A DNA stretch of 64,000 nucleotides from Roseimaritima ulvae (GCF_008065135.1 NZ_CP042914.1:2976001-3040000), one strand, 5' to 3'. Numbered from the stretch's first letter, positions 44,128-52,769 are shown. The notes: generated by a model not told the origin, from the letters alone. Numbers and translations: made by a program.

Positions 44128-44631
44128 ATTAAACGCATCGGAAAACGATCGGCAATCATCATCGGGCTATCCGTTGTAGCGTTCGCATCTCTTGCATTTG
44201 CCGCGATGAGTGTTCGGCGAACGATCACAAACTCGGACGAGCGTGACGCGACTATCCAACTGACACGTTGGGCACTCGATGGCCGGTCTTTACCTGGGAA
44301 TGATCAGCCGTTGCTCGACCTTACCTTCTTTAAGGACCAAACGATCGTACTTTCATTTGATGGCTGTACGGAGCCAGACGGCGGCCCGAATTACGTCGCG
44401 GATCGGAGAGTTGAAATCCACGATACGTACGTCGCACAGCAGATCTACGAGACCAAAGGCTACGATCAACATTCGTATATTACGATCGAACGAAAGGTCA
44501 TTGGCTGGGATTGCATTCACTATCGTGTATCCATTAGGTTCGGCACGCTTGGTGGGCAAGGCTACGATTTCACGGTCACAAAGGGTTTGTTTGGACTCCG
44601 GTTTGACGGTAGCATGGAATGGATAATGTGA
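44128..44631 (+). CDS. Secreted or anchored protein with apparent ATT start (cassette 29)
   Basis: From ATT 44128 the frame encodes 'KRIGKRSAIIIGLSVVAFASLAFAA', a convincing signal peptide or anchor, in frame with the body (first ATG 44206). GAGAG lies about 6 bases upstream of the ATT. No ATG, GTG or TTG exists upstream in frame within the cassette. So either a rare ATT start, a mutated start codon, or an internal ATG start that loses export. Body of about 140 residues is beta-rich ('DLTFFKDQTIVLSFDGC', 'YITIERKVIGWDCIHYRVSIRFG'); no family recognised. Confidence 0.55.
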   Translation: MKRIGKRSAIIIGLSVVAFASLAFAAMSVRRTITNSDERDATIQLTRWALDGRSLPGNDQPLLDLTFFKDQTIVLSFDGCTEPDGGPNYVADRRVEIHDTYVAQQIYETKGYDQHSYITIERKVIGWDCIHYRVSIRFGTLGGQGYDFTVTKGLFGLRFDGSMEWIM

Positions 44632-44648
44632 CCAATCGTCGAAGAACA

Positions 44649-44741
44649 GGCGAACAAGAGAATTTCACTGGAGATCGCGAGCTAGATTATTTGGTCGTTA
44701 GAACATCGCCCGCGCGATCCCCGTGAATTTCACCGTTCGCC
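44649..44741 (+). other. attC site, cassette 29
   Basis: Closes cassette 29 (44107-44735). Outer GGCGAAC/GTTCGCC, inner GATCGCG/CGCGATC; crossover G44735|TT. Confidence 0.88.
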
Positions 44742-44759
44742 GACTCAAATGAAAGCCGT

Positions 44760-45194
44760 ATGACGGCTCGCACATCCCCTACCCAACCTCGCATGCATGC
44801 CTCCGGTTCATCGTATCTGCTACGACAGTCCGCCGGCGGAGAGCAGTACGCTGGTGCCACAGTGAAGATCACTCCGAATCGTACGAACGACGGAACGGTT
44901 GTCATTCGAACAACCGCCTACCATTCCCAGTCGCCCATCGAACACTGTCCTGGCTTTCTTCGCGAATCGGCGATGCAAGCGGTTGACCTATTTTCCCAAC
45001 GACATGGCGATCTTACAGGATGGGACATCGAGATCTTCGATTTCGCGTACCACGAGATCGACACTTCACCCCGAACAACTTTTGCAACGGTATACAATGC
45101 GTTGGTGTCAGCATTCTCGGCTTGGCGGATTCGTCTCGCCGAACCGACGGATGATCGCGGCGAACCAAGGGATGCACATGAGTCGCCGAGTTGA
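44760..45194 (+). CDS. Soluble protein of unknown function (cassette 30)
   Basis: 144 residues. Beta-rich centre ('ATVKITPNRTNDGTVVIRTTAYHSQSP') followed by helix ('RESAMQAVDLFSQRHGDLTGWDIEIFDFAYHEID'). The final residues 'RGEPRDAHESPS' are attC-encoded and mimic the tail of cassette 1. No family recognised. Confidence 0.65.
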   Translation: MTARTSPTQPRMHASGSSYLLRQSAGGEQYAGATVKITPNRTNDGTVVIRTTAYHSQSPIEHCPGFLRESAMQAVDLFSQRHGDLTGWDIEIFDFAYHEIDTSPRTTFATVYNALVSAFSAWRIRLAEPTDDRGEPRDAHESPS

Positions 45195-45248
45195 GTTTTT
45201 TGAAGTGGTTGATCGTCCGCGGCGACCACGTGATCCCAGACGTTCTGC
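45158..45248 (+). other. attC site, cassette 30
   Basis: Closes cassette 30 (44736-45242). Inner arms GTCGCCG/CGGCGAC; crossover G45242|TT. Confidence 0.88.
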
Positions 45249-45272
45249 CATAAGAAGTCATACGAAAGAGAC

Positions 45273-45929
45273 ATGGCCGTTTGCTGCTACTGCCATTCGT
45301 TAATCGGCGATTCTGCGAAACAATGCTTCACTTGCGGTTGGGACTGGCATGACCCAATGCAACCAACACAGCGAGGTTCCGTTTCATGGGAACGCTTGGG
45401 CATCAAGGTTGGGCATGATTATGTAGTCGAGCTCTGCGAGAGTTTTGAAGGTGCTCGGTACACTCAGTTCCGCAATGCGGACGAAGAGCCCAGCGATCCA
45501 CACTACATGACGGAAACTGAGGCGATTGATGGCACCCGTTTGATGGAGTTTGGCCTGAACGACTACGTCAATCGTCTATTCTTAAAGAATGGTGACGCGT
45601 TTTCGTTTGGCGCGGACGGGCAATGGATGACAACAGCGTCGTACGAAAGACTCTCTGACCGAAAGACACCTGTGTGGTCTGGTGGCACATCGAACCTTTT
45701 GTCGCATCAAGCGGCATGCGACGCTGCTTCGGACCACGGTAAAACTATTGGCCTTGCCGCTTTCACTGTGATTGATGCAATACTACTTGACGAGAAAGGA
45801 TCGCCAGTGTGGCACGTGATACTCGAATTCGACAACAAGGATGATGACGATTGGATTGCCTTTAGTCCTGTCAAATCGGTGCAGGTTGATGCCGTGACCG
45901 GCGCAGCGTCATCTATAATGAGCTTGTAG
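45273..45929 (+). CDS. Zinc-ribbon N-terminus plus unknown domain (cassette 31)
   Basis: 218 residues. 'MAVCCYCHSLIGDSAKQCFTCGWDWHD' is a classic short zinc ribbon (CxxC...CxxC). The remaining 190 residues ('VELCESFEGARYTQF...YVNRLFLKNGDAFSFGADGQWMTTASYERL...PVWHVILEFDNKDDDDWIAF') are unrecognised; no membrane segment. GAAAGAG upstream of ATG 45273 is a weak ribosome binding site. Confidence 0.7.
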   Translation: MAVCCYCHSLIGDSAKQCFTCGWDWHDPMQPTQRGSVSWERLGIKVGHDYVVELCESFEGARYTQFRNADEEPSDPHYMTETEAIDGTRLMEFGLNDYVNRLFLKNGDAFSFGADGQWMTTASYERLSDRKTPVWSGGTSNLLSHQAACDAASDHGKTIGLAAFTVIDAILLDEKGSPVWHVILEFDNKDDDDWIAFSPVKSVQVDAVTGAASSIMSL

Positions 45930-45936
45930 ACCAAGA

Positions 45937-46028
45937 AGGCAGAACCAAGCCGTGAACCGGAGAACGGCTTGCAAGGTTTTGCAAATGGAAAGTCAACTGT
46001 CCGTTCCCGGTTACGGCAACCGTTCTGC
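45937..46028 (+). other. attC site, cassette 31
   Basis: Closes cassette 31 (45243-46022). Inner arms GAACGG/CCGTTC; crossover G46022|TT. Confidence 0.88.
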
Positions 46029-46044
46029 TTACTGGTGCTTCGTT

Positions 46045-46416
46045 TTGCTTGACTTCTCACATTTACTTGACAACTTCGAGGAACTGAGAGCACAAGCCGA
46101 TGCTTTGGAGTCGTCCAACCCAGAGGACCACCGAAGAATCAAACTGGCGATTGTGGGTTTCGCTCAGTCGTCGGATTGGAATCATTGGGCACGCGAACAT
46201 CTTGGTTTTATCGAAGGGCGCCTGCAGCACGACCTTAGCCAAAACGAGTTCTCTGATGACTGGATTGACTTCTCGTGTCTTGCGATGGGGTACATCCTTG
46301 GGTGTTTCGACTGTGGTAAAATTACGACAGACGTAGAATATCGGACTGCGGATGCTCAGTTACCGGGATTCATGTGGCTGCACGCTGAACGGTTCAGCAG
46401 CGACCCTTCAGAATAG
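46045..46416 (+). CDS. Small helical protein (cassette 32)
   Basis: About 123 residues if started at TTG 46045, the first start codon inside the cassette; the frame is open from the preceding attC. Helical text 'LLDFSHLLDNFEELRAQADALESSNPEDHRRIKLAIVGF', 'DWNHWAREHLGFIEGRLQHDL', then 'FSCLAMGYILGCFDCG'. No ribosome binding site, so translation may depend on coupling or on a start inside the previous attC. No family recognised. Confidence 0.55.
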   Translation: MLDFSHLLDNFEELRAQADALESSNPEDHRRIKLAIVGFAQSSDWNHWAREHLGFIEGRLQHDLSQNEFSDDWIDFSCLAMGYILGCFDCGKITTDVEYRTADAQLPGFMWLHAERFSSDPSE

Positions 46417-46420
46417 AGAG

Positions 46421-46511
46421 AGCAGAACCAGCGGATGCACGTGAGCCGCCGAGTTGAGTTTATTGAAGTGGTGAGTCGTTCGCGGCGGCCACGTGATCCG
46501 TATCGTTCCCC
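46421..46511 (+). other. attC site, cassette 32
   Basis: Closes cassette 32 (46023-46505). Inner arms GCCGCCG/CGGCGGC; crossover G46505|TT. Confidence 0.88.
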
Positions 46512-46552
46512 GACAGAATGACGATCGAGATTTGCACTGAACCATTCACCCG

Positions 46553-46924
46553 ATGACGACCACAACAAAGAAGATGCTCGCCGCCGTGAACATCGACAAA
46601 ATCACGATGCGAAAAGGCGGGTTCGTCATACCATCGCAAGACGAAGACGCTCCTGACGTATTTACCGCGATCGATGGCACCGGCATCGCTTCATTCGCAT
46701 GCGTCTCTTACACTGGGCGGGACCTGGACGCCAACACACTTTTTGCTCGCTATGTTGAATCGGGCGCGAAGGTGCCAAACGTTGGCAAACTTCTCGCAGA
46801 TCTCGACGAATACTTGAGTCAGATCAAATCGTTCAAGGTTGGCAACGTGCTTGGGATACGAACGGACGGAAACTCGGCTGCACTTTATCTTGCTCACAAT
46901 CGACCACCTGACGGCACGATCTGA
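46553..46924 (+). CDS. Soluble protein of unknown function (cassette 33)
   Basis: 123 residues. Alternating beta and helix ('MLAAVNIDKITMRKGGFVIPSQDEDAPDVFTAIDGTGIASFACVSYTG', 'GKLLADLDEYLSQIKSF', 'GNVLGIRTDGNSAALYLA'). No signal, no cysteines in pairs. Not recognised. Confidence 0.62.
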   Translation: MTTTTKKMLAAVNIDKITMRKGGFVIPSQDEDAPDVFTAIDGTGIASFACVSYTGRDLDANTLFARYVESGAKVPNVGKLLADLDEYLSQIKSFKVGNVLGIRTDGNSAALYLAHNRPPDGTI

Positions 46925-46949
46925 ACGCCGACAACCGGTTCTCAAACGG

Positions 46950-47043
46950 CGGGGAACCATGAATTGCACGGGAGAACGGGAGTCGTGTTTAATAGTCTGC
47001 TTGCATGTCTTTCGCCCGTTCCCCGTGAATTCTACCGTTCTGG
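46950..47043 (+). other. attC site, cassette 33
   Basis: Closes cassette 33 (46506-47037). Inner arms GAACGGG/CCCGTTC; crossover G47037|TT. Confidence 0.88.
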
Positions 47044-47059
47044 CTACGGAGTGCTAAAA

Positions 47060-47626
47060 ATGCGCGTCGCTATCGGTTTTCTCGTAACGCTACTCTCTTT
47101 ATCTCCTGTGAATGCACAAGGCGTTCGCGGCTGGCGACAACAAGAGTGTTTCGATAAATCTGACTTTGTCGCCATTGTGAACGCGGAACAAGCTGTGCAG
47201 GTTCCAAATACGCTTCCAATTGTTGCGAAGGACAAATCGAATGCCGCTACTTTCCAGCAGCACGAAACCAAGTTGAACGTTGTCTCGGTACTGAAAGGCA
47301 AGGATCGCCCCAAGTCTGTGGTCCTCATTCAGCTATTACCTCGTCCGGGCTACGAAGGCATGGGCGGCTTCCCTTCAACCATTCGGATACGCCGGAAAAC
47401 AGTCAACCCCAGTGTCGACAACAAGGCCACCTACTTGGTTTATCTGTCTGCTCGGGACGATGGCAAGTACGAGCCCGTCACTGGTCACATTGATCCAGCT
47501 CAATCCATGCGCCGGCTTGTAACCGAAGTAGAAGACATGAATGCTTCGATCCTACCTAAGCCCAATCCATCTCAAGTACTCACTGATCCCGGCTCGCCCC
47601 TATTCCTCGACCCCAACGCCAACTAG
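47060..47626 (+). CDS. Secreted protein of unknown function (cassette 34)
   Basis: 188 residues from ATG 47060 with GGAG 8 bases upstream; the open frame extends back through the previous attC and was discarded. Signal peptide 'MRVAIGFLVTLLSLSPVNAQG'. Mature domain starts 'CFDKSDFVAIVNAEQAVQ' and contains 'KLNVVSVLKGKDRPKSVVLIQLLPRPGYEGMGGF' and 'NKATYLVYLSARDDGKYEPVTGHIDPAQSMRRL', a pattern seen in small exported beta proteins of environmental bacteria; not assignable to a named family here. Confidence 0.75.
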   Translation: MRVAIGFLVTLLSLSPVNAQGVRGWRQQECFDKSDFVAIVNAEQAVQVPNTLPIVAKDKSNAATFQQHETKLNVVSVLKGKDRPKSVVLIQLLPRPGYEGMGGFPSTIRIRRKTVNPSVDNKATYLVYLSARDDGKYEPVTGHIDPAQSMRRLVTEVEDMNASILPKPNPSQVLTDPGSPLFLDPNAN

Positions 47627-47635
47627 AACAAGAAA

Positions 47636-47728
47636 GCCAGAACCATGGGATGCAACGGAGTGGCGGTGGTTAGGTTTTCGGTGAGATCAATGTCAGCTGC
47701 CGCCACCCGCTGATCCCTACCGTTCGCC
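47636..47728 (+). other. attC site, cassette 34
   Basis: Closes cassette 34 (47038-47722). Inner arms GTGGCGG/CCGCCAC; crossover G47722|TT. Confidence 0.88.
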
Positions 47729-47775
47729 CGCAAAGCTACATCTAACCACACTCATGCCTTCCAAAGTCGAATGTG

Positions 47776-48213
47776 ATGGGATTCAAGAACGTCTGCCTCA
47801 GTTGCAAGAGGGTCGAGAGTCTCGGCACGGACCCCTCACAGTTCCGCACTGGCCACTGTCCGCAGTGCTCAGCCCAAATGTTTTTTGTAAACCACAAATT
47901 TCGGCCTCCCAAAGCAACAGATGAGAAATCATGGGCGGTTGCGGCGTACTTGATCTCCCATGGATTCAGCTACTACACCATTCGAGACGAGCAGGGGCTG
48001 GCTGTCGCATACCCAACGACACTTGCCGATGCGGAGAAGTTTGTCGCCAAGTTTGCGGCGCAGCGTTCACAACAGATTGCGCGCCGCAAGCATGACCTTG
48101 AAAAACAAATTGCCGACTTGCGGCAGCGGACGCAAAATGACTCCAGAGATCGACTCATTTGTGATCTGAATGAACAGCTTTTACGATTGACGCAATCAGC
48201 CACCGTCCCGTGA
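47776..48213 (+). CDS. Zinc-ribbon/coiled-coil protein (cassette 35)
   Basis: 145 residues from ATG 47776 (or GTG 47773). N-terminal 'CLSCKRVESLGTDPSQFRTGHCPQC' gives a CxxC...CxxC zinc knuckle. C-terminal half is a coiled coil ('QRSQQIARRKHDLEKQIADLRQRTQNDSRDRLICDLNEQLLRL'). A central part 'KSWAVAAYLISHGFSYYTIRDEQGLAVAYPTTLADAEKF' is compact and unrecognised. No membrane segment. Confidence 0.7.
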   Translation: MGFKNVCLSCKRVESLGTDPSQFRTGHCPQCSAQMFFVNHKFRPPKATDEKSWAVAAYLISHGFSYYTIRDEQGLAVAYPTTLADAEKFVAKFAAQRSQQIARRKHDLEKQIADLRQRTQNDSRDRLICDLNEQLLRLTQSATVP

Positions 48214-48218
48214 GAATA

Positions 48219-48311
48219 CGGGCGAACAATCGGTTCAACCGGAGCCGCGGGCCGCGCGGTTTCTGAAGTCAATGTTGGTTGGCCGCGGCCCGGTTAACCG
48301 TGGCGTTCTGC
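48219..48311 (+). other. attC site, cassette 35
   Basis: Closes cassette 35 (47723-48305). Inner arms GCCGCGG/CCGCGGC; crossover G48305|TT. Confidence 0.88.
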
Positions 48312-48329
48312 CATCAGACGCATCACGGA

Positions 48330-48857
48330 ATGACAACACCTGAACCAACACCCGAAATGGTCGCCTTCTACGAGCGGCGCACCGAGGAGCACATCGAGCG
48401 TGTCCGACGATGCTTGGCTGTGATGGCATCAGTGACCGAATACGCCGACGAACTAAATGAGCGTGCACGCGTTCATGACGCGTCAAAATATAGTCCCGAG
48501 GAACGGATACCGTACATCTGGCTCACTGAATTTCATCGTTTCCGCCGCACTGGCGAACCGTTCGTATACCCTGACGGAATGGAAGAACGTGTACGATCGG
48601 CAATCGATCACCACATGACGACGAACCGCCATCACCCAGATTTCCATGGTGACCCGAACGACATGACGGATGTCGACCTGATTGAAATGGTCTGCGATTG
48701 GACAGCGATGTCGCAGGAGTTCGGACAAGACGGTGGCAGTGCTCGCGGATGGGCGGACAAGACCATCGGTAATCGTTTACACTTAACCGAGACCAAACGC
48801 CAATTCGTATACGCAATGATCGAATTACTGGACTCCAGCCTCAACTCAGGTGCGTAG
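48330..48857 (+). CDS. DUF5662-like, HD-type histidine-rich protein (cassette 36)
   Basis: 175 residues. Conserved-looking metal-ligand pattern 'RARVHDASKYSPEERIPYIWLTEFHRFR', 'AIDHHMTTNRHHPDFHGDPNDMTDVDLIEMVCDWTAMSQE'. The HD...HHxxxNxHHP arrangement matches DUF5662, related to HD phosphohydrolases; a nucleotide or phosphate substrate is possible but not known. ATG 48330 is inside the cassette. Confidence 0.8.
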   Translation: MTTPEPTPEMVAFYERRTEEHIERVRRCLAVMASVTEYADELNERARVHDASKYSPEERIPYIWLTEFHRFRRTGEPFVYPDGMEERVRSAIDHHMTTNRHHPDFHGDPNDMTDVDLIEMVCDWTAMSQEFGQDGGSARGWADKTIGNRLHLTETKRQFVYAMIELLDSSLNSGA

Positions 48858-48860
48858 TGG

Positions 48861-48953
48861 AGGCAGAACCAGCCAATGCACCCGAGCGGCGAAGTCGGGC
48901 GTTTTGACAATGGACAATCACTCGTCGCCGCCGGGTGATTGGTGACGTTCTTG
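48861..48953 (+). other. attC site, cassette 36
   Basis: Closes cassette 36 (48306-48947). Inner arms GCGGCGA/TCGCCGC; crossover G48947|TT. Confidence 0.88.
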
Positions 48954-49404
48954 CTGTCCGTCGTTGCGCTGCCAATTGCCAAGGTTCGTGACTGTTAGGC
49001 GGTCGATCGCCAGACTCCGTGGTGGTTGCTTGATCGCTTGCCGCTGCCAATGAGCGCTGGACGAACCTTCACGGCAAAGTGATTAGTGTTCGATTAGCGA
49101 AGATTAGTGTTCTCTCTTTCTGGAACACTAATCGGCACTAATCACACACTAATCGGCGGCCTTGACAATGCCCGAGTTCCAACGCTGTCGATTCGCCCGC
49201 TGATTATCGTCGGCTTGCTGATTTGCTCGGTCGATTGTTGCTCGGCCTTACTTCGGTCGGTATCTTAAGGGTTTACGGAATCGATTCGCTTGGCTGGTCG
49301 TCGGCCACCCAAGCCCAGCGCAAGAACCATGTGTTGCACGCGAGTGGCGGCAACACGTTTTCGTGAACACAACATCGCGGGTCGCCACCGCGTGAACACC
49401 GACG
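48948..49404 (+). repeat. Type C2 cassette: GATTAG hairpin, no clear gene (cassette 37)
   Basis: 457 bases; hairpin 49081-49154. Right two thirds nearly identical to cassette 9, while the first ~100 bases differ and resemble the middle of type C3 (GGTGGTTGCTTGATCGCTTGCC), i.e. a mosaic. Confidence 0.8.
49238..49266 (+). promoter_or_regulatory. Promoter-like element of cassette 37
   Basis: TTGCTC, 17-base spacer, TATCTT, reading toward cassette 38. Confidence 0.42.
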
Positions 49405-49410
49405 TTACCC
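49319..49410 (+). other. attC site, cassette 37
   Basis: Inner arms GTGGCG/CGCCAC; crossover G49404|TT. Confidence 0.88.
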
Positions 49411-49443
49411 GGCTGAGACTCGCTATCATCCAATCGTACCGCT

Positions 49444-49893
49444 ATGCGTTTCGCAAAACCCATCATCATCTGCGTCGTTAGCCTTGCACTGATGATTGCG
49501 GTTTGCGGGATCGCCGGGCCGTTCATCAAACGGTGCTTGCCTTCGTTCAGTGACGCATACGCTTCCGACTGGGCGTCCATTTTCATCATTGACCACATCC
49601 GAACATCGGGTGAATGGCCCAAAGGCTGGCACGACCTCCGCGACGAATACGACCGCTTGGCCGACGCCGATCATTACGCTTGGACTTTCGACGAGTTTCA
49701 AGACCGTGTTTGGATCAACTGGTCCGCGCGCCTCGATGATGTGCGCAACGCCGACCCTCCGATGGAAGTGTTTCGACTCGCGAGCGGACGCCGAATTAGT
49801 TACAATGGTGATCCAAACCTGCTGATACGGGAGTACCTCCGAACCGGCAAAGACCCTTTTCGCGTTGATCCACCTATCAAGCATGGCGGGTAA
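49444..49893 (+). CDS. Membrane-anchored protein of unknown function (cassette 38)
   Basis: 149 residues. N-terminal anchor 'MRFAKPIIICVVSLALMIAVCGIAG', then an exterior domain with 'SIFIIDHIRTSGEWPKGWHDLRDEYDRL' and 'EFQDRVWINWSARLDDVRNADPP'. It resembles small planctomycete anchored proteins but no family name can be given. Behind promoter-like cassette 37. Confidence 0.7.
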   Translation: MRFAKPIIICVVSLALMIAVCGIAGPFIKRCLPSFSDAYASDWASIFIIDHIRTSGEWPKGWHDLRDEYDRLADADHYAWTFDEFQDRVWINWSARLDDVRNADPPMEVFRLASGRRISYNGDPNLLIREYLRTGKDPFRVDPPIKHGG

Positions 49894-49980
49894 CCAGAGA
49901 ATTGCACGGGAGATCGCGAGCTAGGTTACTTGGTTGTTAGAACATCGCCCGCGCGATCCCCGTGAATTCCACCGTTCTTG
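49886..49980 (+). other. attC site, cassette 38
   Basis: Closes cassette 38 (49405-49974). Left box GGGTAACC; inner arms GATCGCG/CGCGATC; crossover G49974|TT. Confidence 0.87.
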
Positions 49981-50452
49981 CTGTCCGTCATTGCACGACC
50001 GGGCCATCTTGATGGACGTATGTTGTCGACGCTCGTAGAGGTGCTGCTGGCCCTCTAACCACCAAAGGCACGAATCACACGAAAAGCACATCCCCCTACT
50101 TTCGTGTGTTTCGTATGTTTCGTGGTTCTTCTTCCGGCGGAGCTCTATGTGGCTCTTGCTCTCCGACTTTGCCTCGACGTTTGCCGATTCCCGTGATGCT
50201 TGGTCGATCGAGTCCCGCGGCCCAATCTTGCTCGGTCGACGCGTCTATCGAAAATCGCCGGGGGCGGGTTATCGCGGTTGATTGTTGCTCTGTCCCGTTC
50301 CGACCTGTATCCTGAGGTCATGCTCGGTCGATGGGGCTGGCGAGCCATTCGTCCATGCAATCGCCTCGCAAGAACCATGTGTTGAACCAGAGTTGCCGAT
50401 CTGACGTTTTAGAGATGGTTAATCTTGGGCGGCAACCTGGTTAACACTAACG
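49975..50452 (+). repeat. Type B cassette: CACGAA hairpin, no clear gene (cassette 39)
   Basis: 478 bases; hairpin 50057-50127 (one arm mutated to CACCAAAGG). Close to cassettes 24 and 41. Confidence 0.8.
50285..50313 (+). promoter_or_regulatory. Promoter-like element of cassette 39
   Basis: TTGCTC, 17-base spacer, TATCCT, reading toward cassette 40. Confidence 0.42.
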
Positions 50453-50458
50453 TTACCC
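50367..50458 (+). other. attC site, cassette 39
   Basis: Inner arms GTTGCCG/CGGCAAC; crossover G50452|TT. Confidence 0.88.
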
Positions 50459-50479
50459 GACTGAAATACAGCACCGTCG

Positions 50480-51007
50480 ATGATTGCAATCCAAACGATT
50501 GGCACAACATGGACGAAGGCGTCACGCGGAGGCAAACTCGCCGTGATGCGGAGCCGCGTGCCAAAACTACTGCCACTCAAGAGTCATACTGATCTTCCGG
50601 ATGTCCTGTGGCACAAGGTTGGTTTCGGCGAGACGAACCGATTTGAATCGCCGCTTGTCAACGACGTGACAACTCACGTCGAAAACAATCGTTTCGGTTG
50701 TCGCAATATCTACATTGACTGGACAGATTGCTCGGCAACTCTAACCTACCGATACCAATCGGGTGCTCCCGAACGCTCCTTCTTTGACAACACTGGAACT
50801 CCCGTACCGCCAGAACATTCGATTCACATTTCAATGAACTGCTGGGCGTCCGTTGAATACAACGGTCGGTTTACATCCATCGACACTGGCAATTGGTGGT
50901 ACGAACACGCTGTTGCGAACGTGGCGGTCATGCGATCGTTTGACCATCGCGTATTCGTTGCGTCAGCGCCTTGTGAACGCTACACTCAGCTGGCTGCGTT
51001 GTGGTGA
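50480..51007 (+). CDS. Protein of unknown function (cassette 40)
   Basis: 175 residues. Beta-rich: 'GCRNIYIDWTDCSATLTYRYQSG', 'HSIHISMNCWASVEYNGRFTSIDTGNWWYEHAVANVAVM'. No signal peptide, no paired cysteines. Begins 27 bases into the cassette. Not recognised. Confidence 0.65.
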   Translation: MIAIQTIGTTWTKASRGGKLAVMRSRVPKLLPLKSHTDLPDVLWHKVGFGETNRFESPLVNDVTTHVENNRFGCRNIYIDWTDCSATLTYRYQSGAPERSFFDNTGTPVPPEHSIHISMNCWASVEYNGRFTSIDTGNWWYEHAVANVAVMRSFDHRVFVASAPCERYTQLAALW

Positions 51008-51023
51008 ATCTAGTTCGCAAATC

Positions 51024-51116
51024 GCGGGTAACCAGAGAATTGCACGCGAGTGGCGGTGGCGTGTTTTTGGAAGTGGATGATCAACTCCCGCCACCGCGTG
51101 AATTCCAACGTTCTTG
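51024..51116 (+). other. attC site, cassette 40
   Basis: Closes cassette 40 (50453-51110). Inner arms GTGGCGG/CCGCCAC; crossover G51110|TT. Confidence 0.88.
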
Positions 51117-51588
51117 CTGTCCGTCATTACACGACCGGGCCATCTTGATGGTCGTATGTTGTCGACGCTCGTAGAGGTGCTGCTGGTCCTCTAACCACGA
51201 AAGGCACGAATCACACGAAAAGCACATCCCCCTACTTTCGTGTGTTTCGTATGTTTCATGGTTCTTCTTCCGGCGGAGCTCTATCTGGCTCTTGCTCTCC
51301 GACTTTGCCTCGACGTTTGCCGATTCCCGTGATGCTTGGTCGATCGAGTCCCGCGGCCCAATCTTGCTCGGTCGACGCGTCTATCGAAAATCGTCGGGCG
51401 CGGGTTATCGCGGTTGATTGTTGCTCTGTCCCGTTCCGACCTGTATCCTGAAGTCATGCCCGGTCGATAGGGCGGGCGAGCCATTCGTCCATGCAATCGC
51501 CTCGCAAGAACCATGTGTTGAACCAGAGTTGCCGATCTGATGTTTTAGAGATGGTTAATCTTGGGCGGCAACCTGGTTAACACTAACG
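51111..51588 (+). repeat. Type B cassette: CACGAA hairpin, no clear gene (cassette 41)
   Basis: 478 bases; hairpin 51193-51263 (right arm reads TTTCATGGTT, a single change from TTTCGTGGTT). Confidence 0.8.
51421..51449 (+). promoter_or_regulatory. Promoter-like element of cassette 41
   Basis: TTGCTC, 17-base spacer, TATCCT, reading toward cassette 42. Confidence 0.42.
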
Positions 51589-51594
51589 TTACCC
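51503..51594 (+). other. attC site, cassette 41
   Basis: Inner arms GTTGCCG/CGGCAAC; crossover G51588|TT. Confidence 0.88.
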
Positions 51595-51620
51595 GACTGA
51601 ATTCCCTGCCTTCCGAAAAC

Positions 51621-52112
51621 ATGCTACTTCTCCCTCGTCTAGCCGCTATCGCAACACTGCTTGCAGCGATGCATTCGTCGATTGCACATTCCGATGATAC
51701 AGTTGTGTGCGATCACTCGTTCTTTGGACAACCGAACGGTTGGGTCACAACAGAATGGAACATTCCGAAGGAAGCGTTGCAATCATTGCTCCAACAGTCC
51801 CGGCTCGCCCCTGCGGACAAAAAGCAATACTTTTCGTGTCCCAATACGTTCGCCGCGCTTACCTTCTCGCCGAAAGACGGTTTTCGGTTCGTCGTAATTC
51901 CGTATACCTGGGCGGACTTCAAGCCGAAACGCATTTCGCACACAGAAATGAATAAGAGGGTGATGAACCTTGCCGAGATTGAGGCCCTACTAGACACGCC
52001 TTCCGTTGGCATGGGTTCTGTGTCCGTACGCATTTCAGCGTATTGCGGTCATGGTGTCTCGGGGACGCCACTCTCCCCAGACACCAAAACGCCATCCGAT
52101 GACGGCGGGTAA
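51621..52112 (+). CDS. Secreted protein of unknown function (cassette 42)
   Basis: 163 residues from ATG 51621, the first ATG in the cassette. Signal peptide 'MLLLPRLAAIATLLAAMHSSIAHS'. Mature part includes 'NGWVTTEWNIPKEALQSLLQQSRLAPADKKQYF' and 'AALTFSPKDGFRFVVIPYTWADF'; its tail runs to the edge of attC ('PSDDGG'). Family not recognised. Confidence 0.72.
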   Translation: MLLLPRLAAIATLLAAMHSSIAHSDDTVVCDHSFFGQPNGWVTTEWNIPKEALQSLLQQSRLAPADKKQYFSCPNTFAALTFSPKDGFRFVVIPYTWADFKPKRISHTEMNKRVMNLAEIEALLDTPSVGMGSVSVRISAYCGHGVSGTPLSPDTKTPSDDGG

Positions 52113-52198
52113 CCATCGCGTGAACCGGAGAACGCGAGCTGAGCGATTTGGCAGTTAAAGACTTTTCCGCGCGTTCCCGGTTACGCGTAACGTTCTGC
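52105..52198 (+). other. attC site, cassette 42
   Basis: Closes cassette 42 (51589-52192). Inner arms GAACGCG/CGCGTTC; crossover G52192|TT. Confidence 0.88.
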
Positions 52199-52739
52199 AG
52201 ACGGACGACACTGAGCTACTGGCAAAATACTTAGTCAGCGACAATTGATTGAACGTTGCGTTCTGCTTCTCAGTTCGCCAGCATGGTTTCCTTCGGTGTC
52301 GACATTCGGTCGATACTGAACGCGTGTGCACTTCACGGGCCTTCGAGACCGTTCGCTAGCGAACAATTTTTGGCTTCGATGTCGCGAGTTGCGCGGTCGG
52401 ATTGCCCACACCTCGGCAAGTCCATGGTCCGCAAACCGTCCATCACTTCGGCAACCGGATTTGCTACTACCAATGGTTGCTCGGAGCGATGCGCGATCCA
52501 TTGCGCGACGATTCGTGTCCGTCCGTAAGATTCGTGTCGCAAAAGTTTAGGCCGCAGGTGCGCGGTCAATGCTTGCTGCGCCCTATTTCGCTTGGCTACA
52601 ATGGTGGGCAGCGTCAGTCGGGTTGGCCGCCTCCCAGACGCTTCGATCCAACGCTGCAGAACAATGTGTTGAACCAGAGTTGCCGATCTGACGTTGCTGA
52701 AATGGTTCATCGTGGGCGGCAACCTGGTTAACACTAACG
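52193..52739 (+). repeat. Type A cassette, most diverged copy (cassette 43)
   Basis: 547 bases. The first 130 bases differ clearly from the other type A copies (TTCTGCAGACGGACGACA start, many substitutions, no net length change), while the right 400 bases, including TTCGCTAGCGAA and the promoter-like pair, are conserved. Confidence 0.8.
52573..52602 (+). promoter_or_regulatory. Promoter-like element of type A cassette 43
   Basis: TTGCTG, 18-base spacer, TACAAT, reading toward cassette 44; unchanged although the left of the cassette has diverged. Confidence 0.48.
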
Positions 52740-52745
52740 TTCGCC
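52654..52745 (+). other. attC site, cassette 43
   Basis: Inner arms GTTGCCG/CGGCAAC; crossover G52739|TT. Confidence 0.88.
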
Positions 52746-52769
52746 GACTGACTCGCTTTACGCCTTCAC

